A stretch of 32,372 nt of DNA, from contig JAJXYR010000029.1 in NCBI GenBank assembly GCA_021780475.1, positions 1-32,372 of the forward strand, read 5' to 3'. The position numbers and the translations under genes were made by a program. The notes beneath the pieces are model-generated. The model was given only the letters and a program-made list of their open reading frames with translations. It ran no database searches and was not told the origin of the DNA. The stretch's first letter is position 1. Each line of letters starts with the position of its first letter. The DNA is from Pseudomonadota bacterium (lineage in GTDB: Bacteria > Pseudomonadota > Gammaproteobacteria > Steroidobacterales > Steroidobacteraceae). Below are positions 8,687-15,278 of the stretch, in pieces.

Positions 8687-9616
8687 CTACGCGTAGATTC
8701 CATCCGTGCGCTGCGCGATGCGCTCGGCCTGCCGGCGCAGACCGCCGCCGAATCCCTGCGCATCGAGAAAGTCGCGCAACGCCGGAACGTCCGGGCCGCG
8801 GGGTCGCAGATCGTCGGGCCGCTCGGCGAGCGGCGCGTCGCAGATGATGCCGGTCAGGCGCCGCGACAAATAAGCGCCCGCCTTGTGGGCCGCGAGTTTG
8901 GCCGCGACGCCCGCCGCGCCGCGCATTTTCAGGAACGCGACCCGGTCCAGATTCGCGTAGAGATCGTCCAGGGATCCGAACGCTGCGACCAGGCACGAGG
9001 CGGTCTTGAGGCCGACGCCGGGCACGCCCGGAATGTTGTCGACCGCATCGCCGGCCAGCGCGAGAAGATCGGCCATCCGCTCCGGCGCGGCGCCGAAGCG
9101 CGCCTCGATGTCGTGATAATGATAGCGCATGCGCCCTGGCAGGTCCCAGAAGACATCGCCGTCGCGGATCAACTGGGACAGGTCCTTGTCCTTGGTCAGC
9201 AGGACATTGCGCAACCCCGCCGCGCGCGCGCGCGCCGCCATCGTGCCGATGAGATCGTCCGCCTCGTAGCGCGCGCTCGCGAATTCGGTGATACCCATGC
9301 ACCGGCAGAATTCGCGGCAGAGTTCGAACTGCCGGGCGAGGTCCGGAGGCGGCGGTTCGCGATGGGCTTTGTAGGCGGGATAGATGGCGGTTCTGAACGA
9401 GGCCTCGGCGCCCGCCTCCAGATCGAAGGCGACGCCGATGCGTTCGGGGCGTTCCTGCTCGATCAAATCGGCGAGGAAGCGCGCGAAGCCGTACACGGCC
9501 TGGGTGGCGCGTCCGCCGGGGTCGACCAGGTCGCGCGGCATGGAGTGGTAGGCGCGGAAAATGAAATAACTGGCATCGACGTGATAAACAATGCCGGAAC
9601 GATCCGGCGCGCTCAC
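8687..9616 (-). CDS. 5'-3' exonuclease (PolA N-domain/ExoIX-like flap nuclease)
   Basis: About 309 residues; a stand-alone relative of the 5'-nuclease domain of DNA polymerase I and of E. coli Xni. It has the metal-binding set: an N-terminal Asp in YHVDASYFIFRAYHSMP, the basic arch region FRTAIYPAYKAHR, YEADDLIGTMA, LLTKDKDLSQLI, and the helix-three-turn-helix segment GDAVDNIPGVPGVGLKTA. It would cleave flaps or RNA/DNA 5' ends during repair. The tracked ORF starts far upstream inside the HNH gene. GTG 9616 is chosen because it overlaps the HNH TGA in the sequence ATGTGA (GTGA overlap) and gives the short leader usual for the family. Translational coupling to the HNH gene is likely. Confidence 0.88.
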   Translation of the reverse strand: MSAPDRSGIVYHVDASYFIFRAYHSMPRDLVDPGGRATQAVYGFARFLADLIEQERPERIGVAFDLEAGAEASFRTAIYPAYKAHREPPPPDLARQFELCREFCRCMGITEFASARYEADDLIGTMAARARAAGLRNVLLTKDKDLSQLIRDGDVFWDLPGRMRYHYHDIEARFGAAPERMADLLALAGDAVDNIPGVPGVGLKTASCLVAAFGSLDDLYANLDRVAFLKMRGAAGVAAKLAAHKAGAYLSRRLTGIICDAPLAERPDDLRPRGPDVPALRDFLDAQGFGGGLRRQAERIAQRTDGIYA

Positions 9617-10257
9617 ATCGGCCAGCGTTGAATACGCGCGTGCAGGGGGCTCGAACGCGGAAAATGCGCGAGCAGGTATTCCATCTGGTCCGCCAGCACG
9701 CGGCGGCCTTTCAGGTAGATGTACTCGGCATAGGTCGGCGTGAACGGCACCGCCAAAAGCTGCATGCCGGCCTGTTCCGGCGTGCGCGATGCCTTGGCAT
9801 TGTTGCACCGGCGGCAGGCGGTGACGACGTTGCCCCAGATGTCGTGGCCGCCGCGGCTGAACGGGGTCACGTGGTCGCGCGACAGCAAGCCGTAGGGGAA
9901 GCGTGCCCCGCAGTACAGGCATAAATAGGCGTCGCGGCGGAACAGGGTCTGATTGTTGAGCGGCGGCGTATAGGCGGCGCCGCGCAGATTCCCCGGGTTG
10001 CCGGTATGGCCGAGCGTCGCGATGATCGAATTCACATCGACGATCGTCCGCAATCCGGTGCGCGCAGAGGTCCCGCCGTACAGCCGGTACAGCGTCGTGC
10101 CGCAGGTATAGGCCACCTGTCCGGTGTGGTACAGGCGGGCGGCCTCGCGGTAATCGACCCACTCGAGCGGCATCCCCGACACATCGGTACGCAGGATCTG
10201 CTGCGACAATGGTTGGACGCCGGCGTCCTCCCGGACGTCCTCGAAGTGACAACCCAT
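9613..10257 (-). CDS. HNH endonuclease
   Basis: About 214 residues. The C-terminal half carries an HNH module with treble-clef zinc ligands: CLYC, then RDHVTPFSRGG (first His), WGNVV (Asn) and ACRRCNNAKA. The N-terminal half (QQILRTDVSGMPLEWVDYRE) is the conserved extension of the cellular HNH proteins of about 190-210 residues found outside restriction or phage loci. The start is uncertain: ATG 10257 places the conserved PLSQQILRTDVSG block near the N-terminus, and the tracked ATG 10314 would add 19 residues and intrude further into the divergent pnt promoter region. It overlaps the exonuclease gene by GTGA, suggesting a joint DNA-processing role. DNA target and cutting mode are unknown. Confidence 0.85.
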   Translation of the reverse strand: MGCHFEDVREDAGVQPLSQQILRTDVSGMPLEWVDYREAARLYHTGQVAYTCGTTLYRLYGGTSARTGLRTIVDVNSIIATLGHTGNPGNLRGAAYTPPLNNQTLFRRDAYLCLYCGARFPYGLLSRDHVTPFSRGGHDIWGNVVTACRRCNNAKASRTPEQAGMQLLAVPFTPTYAEYIYLKGRRVLADQMEYLLAHFPRSSPLHARIQRWPM

Positions 10258-10334
10258 GCCTGTCGCGGACTCCATACAGCGGTAAAGATAGTCGACTCCT
10301 GTGCCATAATTCAACGTATGAGGGAGAAGTTCAT
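10258..10334. promoter_or_regulatory. Divergent promoter region, HNH gene / pntAA
   Basis: This 77-bp spacer contains CATAAT (10305-10310), which resembles a -10 box reading toward pntAA. No convincing -35 element lies at the right distance. AGGGAGAAG just upstream of ATG 10335 is a good ribosome binding site for pntAA. Confidence 0.35.
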
Positions 10335-11456
10335 ATGACCGTCATCGTTGGTGTGCTCGCGGAGACCGCCGCGAACGAAACGCGGGTCGCGGTGGTTCCT
10401 GAGGTGGCGGCCAAGCTCAAGGGTCTCGGCGCCTCGGTGCTGATGCAGAGCGGCGCCGGCGTCGCCGCCCATTTCCCGGACGCCCTCTACGCGGGCGTCG
10501 AGTTTGCCGGGCCGGAGACCATCCTGGCGCGGGCGGACGTCCTGCTGAAAGTCCAGCCGCCGACCCTGGCCGAGATCAAGGGTTTGAAGCCCGGAGCCGT
10601 CGCGATCGGCTTCATGCAGGCGTACGCGCGGGCCGACCTGGTGCGGGCGCTGCGCGACCAGCGAACCACCAGCTTTGCGATGGAACTCGTGCCCCGCATT
10701 TCACGCGCCCAGTCCATGGATGCGCTGTCCTCGCAGGCGGCGGTGGCCGGATACAAGGCGGTGTTGATCGGCGCCAATGCGCTGGAGAAATTCCTGCCGA
10801 TGCTGACGACCGCCGCCGGGACGATCCGGCCCGCGACGGTTCTGGTAATCGGTGCCGGGGTTGCCGGGCTGCAGGCGATCGCGACCGCGAGGCGGCTCGG
10901 TGCGGTGGTCGAGGCGTACGACGTGCGCGGCGCGACCAAGGACCAGGTCAAATCGCTGGGGGCCAAATTCGTCGAGACCGGGGTGTCCGCGGACGGCGCC
11001 GGCGGGTATGCGCGCGAATTGACTGATGAGGAAAAGGCGAAGCAACAGGCGGTGCTCGACGCGCGCATCGCCGCGAGCGACATCGTGATCACCACGGCGT
11101 CGGTGCCGGGACGCGCGGCGCCCAGGATCGTCGGCGAGGCCGCCGTCGGGCGCATGAAGCCGGGCTCGGTGATAGTCGACATCGCCGCGGAACAGGGGGG
11201 CAACTGCGCTCTCACCCGCGCGGGCGAAACCGTGGTGCACCAAGGCGTCAAGATCATCGGCCCCGTGAACCTGCCGGCGACGCTGCCGTTTCACGCGAGC
11301 GAAATGTATTCGCGAAACCTGCTGAATCTGCTGAAGCCGGCTCTGGTCGACGGCACGTTGCGCATCGACTGGACGGATGAGGTGTTCGCCGGAGCGGTCC
11401 TTACGCACGAGGGTCAAATCCGGCACGAAGCCACGCGCAAGATCGTGGAAGGGTAG
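10335..11456 (+). CDS. pntAA: NAD(P) transhydrogenase subunit alpha part 1
   Basis: 373 residues; the soluble NAD(H)-binding domain I of proton-translocating transhydrogenase, which drives hydride transfer from NADH to NADP+ with the proton gradient. The N-terminus ETAANETRVAVVPEVAAKL is the AlaDH/PNT signature. The NAD Rossmann motif is TVLVIGAGVAGLQAIATARR, followed by the family block KDQVKSLGAKFVE and the mobile-loop region. It ends before any membrane span, so the alpha subunit is split as in Rhodospirillum rubrum rather than fused as in E. coli. ATG 10335 follows AGGGAGAAG; the tracked upstream start lies in the divergent HNH gene. The next gene starts 7 nt downstream. Confidence 0.95.
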   Translation: MTVIVGVLAETAANETRVAVVPEVAAKLKGLGASVLMQSGAGVAAHFPDALYAGVEFAGPETILARADVLLKVQPPTLAEIKGLKPGAVAIGFMQAYARADLVRALRDQRTTSFAMELVPRISRAQSMDALSSQAAVAGYKAVLIGANALEKFLPMLTTAAGTIRPATVLVIGAGVAGLQAIATARRLGAVVEAYDVRGATKDQVKSLGAKFVETGVSADGAGGYARELTDEEKAKQQAVLDARIAASDIVITTASVPGRAAPRIVGEAAVGRMKPGSVIVDIAAEQGGNCALTRAGETVVHQGVKIIGPVNLPATLPFHASEMYSRNLLNLLKPALVDGTLRIDWTDEVFAGAVLTHEGQIRHEATRKIVEG

Positions 11457-11463
11457 TGAAGAC

Positions 11464-11766
11464 ATGATTGACGGCGTCATAGCGCTCTATATTTTCATGC
11501 TGGCGGCGTTCACCGGTTACGAGGTGATTTCGCGGGTTCCCGTGATCCTGCACACGCCGCTGATGTCGGGATCGAATTTCGTGCACGGCATCGTGCTGGT
11601 CGGTGCGATGGTCGCGCTGGCGACCGCCGACACGACCCTGGTGCGCGTGATCGGCTCCATCGGGGTGTTCCTCGCGGCGGGCAACGCGGTCGGCGGCTAC
11701 GTGGTGACCGAGCGCATGCTGCAGATGTTCGTCGCGGCCGGCAAGAACAGGGGCAAGGGCCGATGA
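11464..11766 (+). CDS. pntAB: NAD(P) transhydrogenase subunit alpha part 2
   Basis: 100 residues; membrane part of the split alpha subunit. It has about three hydrophobic segments (IALYIFMLAAFTGYEVI, NFVHGIVLVGAMVALATAD and IGSIGVFLAAGNAVGGYVVT) and the conserved GYEVISRVPVILHTPLMSGSN motif, ending in a short basic tail. The start ATG 11464 lies 7 nt after pntAA, rather than the tracked start inside pntAA. Its stop overlaps the pntB ATG (ATGA), showing translational coupling. Confidence 0.94.
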   Translation: MIDGVIALYIFMLAAFTGYEVISRVPVILHTPLMSGSNFVHGIVLVGAMVALATADTTLVRVIGSIGVFLAAGNAVGGYVVTERMLQMFVAAGKNRGKGR

Positions 11767-13157
11767 ACGGCGCCGTGATGTCGACCCAGACTCTGGTCCA
11801 ATTGAGCTACCTGGTGGCGGCCTTCCTGTTCATTGTCGGTCTGAAGCGCATGAGTTCGCCGCTGACCGCGGTCAGCGGCGTGCGCTGGGCCGGCATCGGC
11901 ATGGTGCTCGCCACGCTCGTCACGCTCGCCTTCATGGGGGCCTCGACGTTCAATTTGAGCCTGGTGATCGGCGCGGTCGTGATCGGCGGAGGTCTTGCCT
12001 GGGTCAGCGGCAAGCGCGTCGCGATGACCGACATGCCGCAGATGATCGCCCTCTACAACGGCATGGGCGGCGGTGCGGCTGCGGCGATCGCGGCCGTCGA
12101 ACTCTACGGCGGCGGATCGCAAAGCACGGCCCACCTGTGCATCGCGCTGATCGGCGGCTTCATCGGTTCCGTGTCGTTCAGCGGCAGTCTGATCGCCTTC
12201 GGCAAGCTGCAGGGGCTGATCACCAAATCCATCCGCTTCGGCGGACAGAAAATCGTCAATCTGGCGATACTGGTCGGAACCGTTGCGGCCGGAGTGGCTA
12301 TCGTCGCCGGCGCGCACGCGCCGGCTCCGCTGATTTCCGCATTCTTCATCCTCGCGCTGATGCTGGGCGTGGCGATGACGCTGCCGATCGGCGGCGCCGA
12401 CATGCCGGTCGTCATTTCGCTTTACAACGCATTGACGGGCCTCGCGGTCGGATTCGAGGGTTTCGTGCTGGACAACGCGGCGATGATCATCGCCGGCACG
12501 GTCGTCGGCGCCGCCGGCACGCTGTTGACCCAGTTGATGGCGAAGGCCATGAACCGCTCGCTCAGCAACGTGCTGTTCTCGAACTTCGGCGAGAGCGGCG
12601 CGGCGGGCGGGACCGTGGCCGGGACGCAGAAGCCGATCGAGAGCTCCGATGCGGGCGTGATGCTGGCGTATTCCCAGAAGGTGATCGTGGTGCCCGGCTA
12701 CGGCATGGCCGTCGCGCAGGCGCAGCACAAGGTTTGGGAGTTGTGCCAATTGCTGATCGAGCATGGTGTGCAGGTACGATTCGCGATTCATCCGGTCGCC
12801 GGGCGCATGCCGGGCCACATGAACGTGCTGCTCGCCGAGGCCGGGGTCCCCTACGACCTGATCTCCGATCTCGACGAAATCAATGCCGAGTTCGAGACCG
12901 CGGACGTGACCTTGATCATCGGCGCCAACGACGTCGTCAATCCCGACGCCCGCAACAACCGCCAGAGTCCGATCTTCGGCATGCCGATCTTGAACGCCGA
13001 CAAGTCGAAAAACGTCATCGTCATCAAGCGCGGCCAGGGCCAGGGATTTTCCGGGATAGACAACGCGCTGTTCGGACTCGACCAGACGCGCATGCTCTAC
13101 GGCGACGCCCAATCGGCCGCCGGCCAGCTGATCCAGGCGGTCAAAGCCGCCGGTTGA
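11763..13157 (+). CDS. pntB: NAD(P) transhydrogenase subunit beta
   Basis: 464 residues. The N-terminal two-thirds (about 1-270) hold some nine membrane helices forming the proton channel with PntAB. The C-terminal domain III binds NADP(H), seen in VPGYGMAVAQAQHKVWEL, IHPVAGRMPGHMNVLLAEA, LIIGANDVVNPDAR and the final VIKRGQGQGFSGIDNALF. Length is normal for PntB. ATG 11763 overlaps the pntAB stop; a second ATG five codons later (MSTQT) is an alternative start. It ends at a hairpin shared with the convergent DUF3106 gene. A role in NADPH supply is family knowledge. Confidence 0.95.
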   Translation: MNGAVMSTQTLVQLSYLVAAFLFIVGLKRMSSPLTAVSGVRWAGIGMVLATLVTLAFMGASTFNLSLVIGAVVIGGGLAWVSGKRVAMTDMPQMIALYNGMGGGAAAAIAAVELYGGGSQSTAHLCIALIGGFIGSVSFSGSLIAFGKLQGLITKSIRFGGQKIVNLAILVGTVAAGVAIVAGAHAPAPLISAFFILALMLGVAMTLPIGGADMPVVISLYNALTGLAVGFEGFVLDNAAMIIAGTVVGAAGTLLTQLMAKAMNRSLSNVLFSNFGESGAAGGTVAGTQKPIESSDAGVMLAYSQKVIVVPGYGMAVAQAQHKVWELCQLLIEHGVQVRFAIHPVAGRMPGHMNVLLAEAGVPYDLISDLDEINAEFETADVTLIIGANDVVNPDARNNRQSPIFGMPILNADKSKNVIVIKRGQGQGFSGIDNALFGLDQTRMLYGDAQSAAGQLIQAVKAAG

Positions 13158-13186
13158 GACCGCCGGCCGGGCGACGGCCTGCGGTC
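13158..13186. terminator. Hairpin between pntB and DUF3106 gene
   Basis: GACCGCCGGCC (13158-13168) and GGCCTGCGGTC (13176-13186) form an 11-bp stem with one mismatch and a 7-nt loop in the 27-bp gap between convergent genes, reaching the DUF3106 stop codon. There is no T-tract. It may serve as a bidirectional transcript end. Confidence 0.5.
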
Positions 13187-13676
13187 AACGCCGCCTCGGG
13201 TGCCAGGTTCGCAGCGCATTGCGCCGCTGCTGCGGACTCATGCTGCGCCATTGGCGCTGCAATGCTCGGCGCCGCTCGATGGGCATTTGCCGGAATCTTC
13301 GAAAGGCGGCACGGATCTGCTGCCGCTTCTCCGGCGACAGGCTCTTGAAATAACGCCAGCGCTGCCGCACCAGCGCGCGCTGCGCGGGGGTCATCGCACG
13401 CCAGCGGCGGAATCCTTGCTGGGCACGTAAACGCTGCTGCGGCGACATCCGCAGCCAGCGCAGACTGCCGCGAGCGAGCGCCCGCTGGCGCGCAGGCGGC
13501 AACTGGTCCCAGCGGCCGTGGAACGCCTCGAGCAGGCGCTGTTGCGCCGGCGACAAGGTTTGCCAGGACTCTCCAACCGGCGCGGCGCCCGCGTCCGGCG
13601 ACTCGGGCATCTGCGCCGCCGCCGACGCCGCCAGCGCGACCGTCAATATGAATCCGCCTAATAGCTGCCTGGTCAT
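13185..13676 (-). CDS. DUF3106 exported protein with 18-residue repeats
   Basis: 163 residues. MTRQLLGGFILTVALAASAAAQ is a clear signal peptide with likely cleavage after AAA or AAQ. The mature part consists of about seven tandem units near 18 residues long, each starting (L/M)(S/T)P-x-x-R and holding an aromatic-rich core, for example LSPAQQRLLEAFHGRW, MSPQQRLRAQQGFRRW and LSPEKRQQIRAAFRRF; one unit is 15 long. The units are strongly basic and probably helical, recalling Spy/CpxP-type periplasmic proteins, though homology is not claimed. ATG 13676 overlaps the preceding stop (ATGA), replacing the tracked start at 13922. It is last in the sigma-factor operon, so it may be part of its envelope-sensing output. 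Confidence 0.85.
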   Translation of the reverse strand: MTRQLLGGFILTVALAASAAAQMPESPDAGAAPVGESWQTLSPAQQRLLEAFHGRWDQLPPARQRALARGSLRWLRMSPQQRLRAQQGFRRWRAMTPAQRALVRQRWRYFKSLSPEKRQQIRAAFRRFRQMPIERRRALQRQWRSMSPQQRRNALRTWHPRRR

Positions 13677-13939
13677 TGCTTCGAATCCTGTCGCGGCGGG
13701 GTTGGCGCCTCGGTCTGCGACCCCGCGCGCTTCATGAATTCCCACCATTTTTGGTCCGGTACGTCGTTGTCTCCCAAGAACTCGATGAAGGCGCTGTCCG
13801 GCAACGGTTCCGGCGGCTGCGCCTCCGCGGGGCGGGGCGACGCCGGCGGCGTTACCGGCGACGGTGGCGGCGGCACGGCGGCACCCGCCGACAGCGACGC
13901 GAGCACCCAACCGGCGAGCCAATGCGGCTTGAACCTCAA
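13673..13939 (-). CDS. Small exported Pro-rich hypothetical protein
   Basis: About 88 residues from TTG 13939 (LRFKPHWLAGWVLASLSAGA looks like a signal peptide), followed by a Pro/Ala linker (PPPPSPVTPPASPRPAEAQP) and the motif DSAFIEFLGDNDVPDQKWWEFM. Small proteins with a similar xFIEFLGxxD...W motif sit between DUF3619 and DUF3106 genes in related proteobacteria as I recall them, supporting a real gene. The tracked ORF starts at 14089 inside the upstream gene; the TTG follows the DUF3619-like stop by 7 nt and is the first plausible start outside it. The stop overlaps the DUF3106 ATG (ATGA). Function unknown. Confidence 0.65.
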   Translation of the reverse strand: MRFKPHWLAGWVLASLSAGAAVPPPPSPVTPPASPRPAEAQPPEPLPDSAFIEFLGDNDVPDQKWWEFMKRAGSQTEAPTPPRQDSKQ

Positions 13940-13946
13940 TCCGCGC

Positions 13947-14354
13947 TCAACCGTGATCGTCGGCAGCGGTTCGATCCGCCCCCGCCGCCACCCACGCATA
14001 GAAATCCACGTCGTCGCGCATCGGATCCAGCGCATCGTCGGAACCGGAGGCGACGACGATATCCAAGTCTTCCAAACCGGCGCGGCCATCCGCTGCGCCG
14101 ATCGGGGTCGACGGCGTGCCCGGCGGCCAGGTGGACCACAAGGCGACCGCGATCAAGGCGGCCGCCGCCACGCCCGCCGCCGCGGTCAGCATCGGCATGC
14201 GGTGGCGGCGCCAGCGGCTCCCCGCAACGGCGTCGAGCGCCGCGTGACGCGCGACGTTGAGCCGGGACTGGACGCGCATGTCGACCGCGGCCACGCTCGC
14301 GTCGAACAGCGCGCGGCTGCGGGTTTCCAAATCGGTGCGATTCTGCGCAGGCAT
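13947..14354 (-). CDS. Single-pass membrane protein, DUF3619-like; candidate anti-sigma factor
   Basis: 135 residues. A cytoplasmic-looking N-terminus (ETRSRALFDASVAAVDMRVQ, basic overall) is followed by one membrane span (about 57-77, MLTAAAGVAAAALIAVALW) and an acidic C-terminal part rich in Asp (DLDIVVASGSDDALDPMRDD). The start ATG 14354 shares one base with the sigma factor stop (TGATG). The layout of a sigma gene followed directly by a single-pass protein with its N-terminus inside is that of sigma/anti-sigma pairs, and it resembles DUF3619 proteins. I cannot see a ZAS-type zinc motif, so the anti-sigma role is inference from position and topology. Confidence 0.7.
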   Translation of the reverse strand: MPAQNRTDLETRSRALFDASVAAVDMRVQSRLNVARHAALDAVAGSRWRRHRMPMLTAAAGVAAAALIAVALWSTWPPGTPSTPIGAADGRAGLEDLDIVVASGSDDALDPMRDDVDFYAWVAAGADRTAADDHG

Positions 14355-14971
14355 CACCAAACCTCGCCCAGCTGCGCGCGCAGGCTGTGAACCGCGCGCG
14401 AGTAATGTGTTTTCACGCTGCCTTCGGAGCATCGCATCGCCAGCGCGGTTTCGGCGACGTCCAGGCCTTCGAGGTTGCGCAGCATGAACGCTTCGCGCTG
14501 CCGCGCGGGCAACGCGCGCAGCAATGCCTCCAGCCGTTCGATCGCCTCGGCCTGCATCAAACGCTGCGGCCCGTCGGGTCCGGGATCCGCGGCATCCTCC
14601 ATGGGGTCCCGCGCCGTGCCCTCGGCGTCGTGCTTCGGCCCCGGAAGCCAACCCATCAAGCGCTTGCGCAGCGCGCGCCGCCGCTGTACGTCGCGAACGC
14701 CGTTCTGCAGGATGCGATAGAACAACGGCCGCCATTCCGCGCTCGGCCTGGCGGCATAGTGCCGCACGAGTTTGAGCATCGCGTCCTGCACCACATCGAG
14801 CGCGTCGTCGACGTCCCGCAATCCAAATTGCGCGATGCGGAACGCCCGGCGCTCGACATCGGCCAAAAACTTGTCCAGTTCTTTCGCGTGATCCAGAGCC
14901 GCGTCCTCGAAACCCGTGGTTGGACCTTCCCAGGTCATCGCAGCCGGCGCCAGCGTAACAAACCTCGCCAT
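14354..14971 (-). CDS. RNA polymerase sigma-70 family factor, ECF-like
   Basis: 205 residues. Region 2 is seen around DVDDALDVVQDAMLKLVRHY and WRPLFYRILQNGVRDVQRRR. Region 4 is LRALPARQREAFMLRNLEGL followed by the helix-turn-helix AETALAMRCSEGSVKTHYSR. Regions 1 and 3 are absent, as in ECF-type factors; an acidic linker (DPMEDAADPGPDGP) joins the two regions. The tracked ORF runs to 15307, but ATG 14971 has GAGGGG seven nt upstream and gives a normal size; ATG 14938 is a weaker alternative. It leads a four-gene operon with a membrane protein, a small exported protein and DUF3106. Autoregulation is likely from family behaviour but not shown here. Confidence 0.9.
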   Translation of the reverse strand: MARFVTLAPAAMTWEGPTTGFEDAALDHAKELDKFLADVERRAFRIAQFGLRDVDDALDVVQDAMLKLVRHYAARPSAEWRPLFYRILQNGVRDVQRRRALRKRLMGWLPGPKHDAEGTARDPMEDAADPGPDGPQRLMQAEAIERLEALLRALPARQREAFMLRNLEGLDVAETALAMRCSEGSVKTHYSRAVHSLRAQLGEVW

Positions 14972-15270
14972 TCGCGTCCCCTCGACGTCGACGTACCGTA
15001 TCGTGTGCGGGTATAAACGCGGCGCGGGCGTTGCGGTTGACGCATCTGGTGCGCGTCGGATCAGCGACTTACGCACATCGCGCGACAAGGCCGATGTAAC
15101 ACTTCCGCAATACATCTCCAGATGGGATCCAGAGGGGCTTGTAATATCATGATATTTAAAGAAATGCATGAATTTCGGACACTTTTTCGCCAATCTGTCC
15201 CCGACTCGAAATAGAACGGGCACTTGGGTGTGTTGATCCCGGTTTGTCAACAGACTTATCCACAGGTATT
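14972..15270. promoter_or_regulatory. AT-rich divergent regulatory region, sigma factor / priA
   Basis: About 300 bp without a gene. The half near priA contains an AT-rich stretch (about 15138-15180), very unlike the GC-rich surroundings, centred on a perfect 14-bp palindrome AATATCATGATATT. Further toward priA lie a T-run and the DnaA-box sequence. Promoters for both directions should be here, but I could not assign -35/-10 pairs with confidence. Confidence 0.55.
15143..15156. promoter_or_regulatory. 14-bp perfect palindrome, candidate operator
   Basis: AATATCATGATATT reads identically on both strands and sits in the AT-rich island between the sigma factor operon and priA. It has the form of a dimeric regulator site. 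The regulator is unknown. Confidence 0.4.
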
Positions 15271-15278
15271 GTGGAAAA
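15256..15278. promoter_or_regulatory. DnaA-box sequence and inverted partner before priA
   Basis: TTATCCACA (15256-15264) is a perfect match to the E. coli DnaA box consensus. It is followed after five bases by TGTGGAAAA (15270-15278), a near match on the other strand, so TCCACA/TGTGGA form an inverted pair. The pair touches or overlaps the likely priA start, which would suit repression or replication-linked control. Binding is not shown. Confidence 0.45.

Noticed and set aside
6069-8696. 875-residue plus-strand ORF
   Set aside because: It is antisense to acs, whose motifs are unmistakable; its sequence is Arg/His/Asp-rich with no domain, as is usual for shadows in GC-rich DNA.
11697-13112. 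471-residue minus-strand ORF
   Set aside because: Antisense to pntB; rich in His, Asp, Arg and Gln repeats typical of reverse-complemented membrane-protein codons.
14972-15278. Chromosomal origin (oriC)
   Set aside because: Only one perfect DnaA box and one near-box are visible, and dnaA, dnaN, gyrB or gidA are absent; kept only as a possible DnaA-regulated site.
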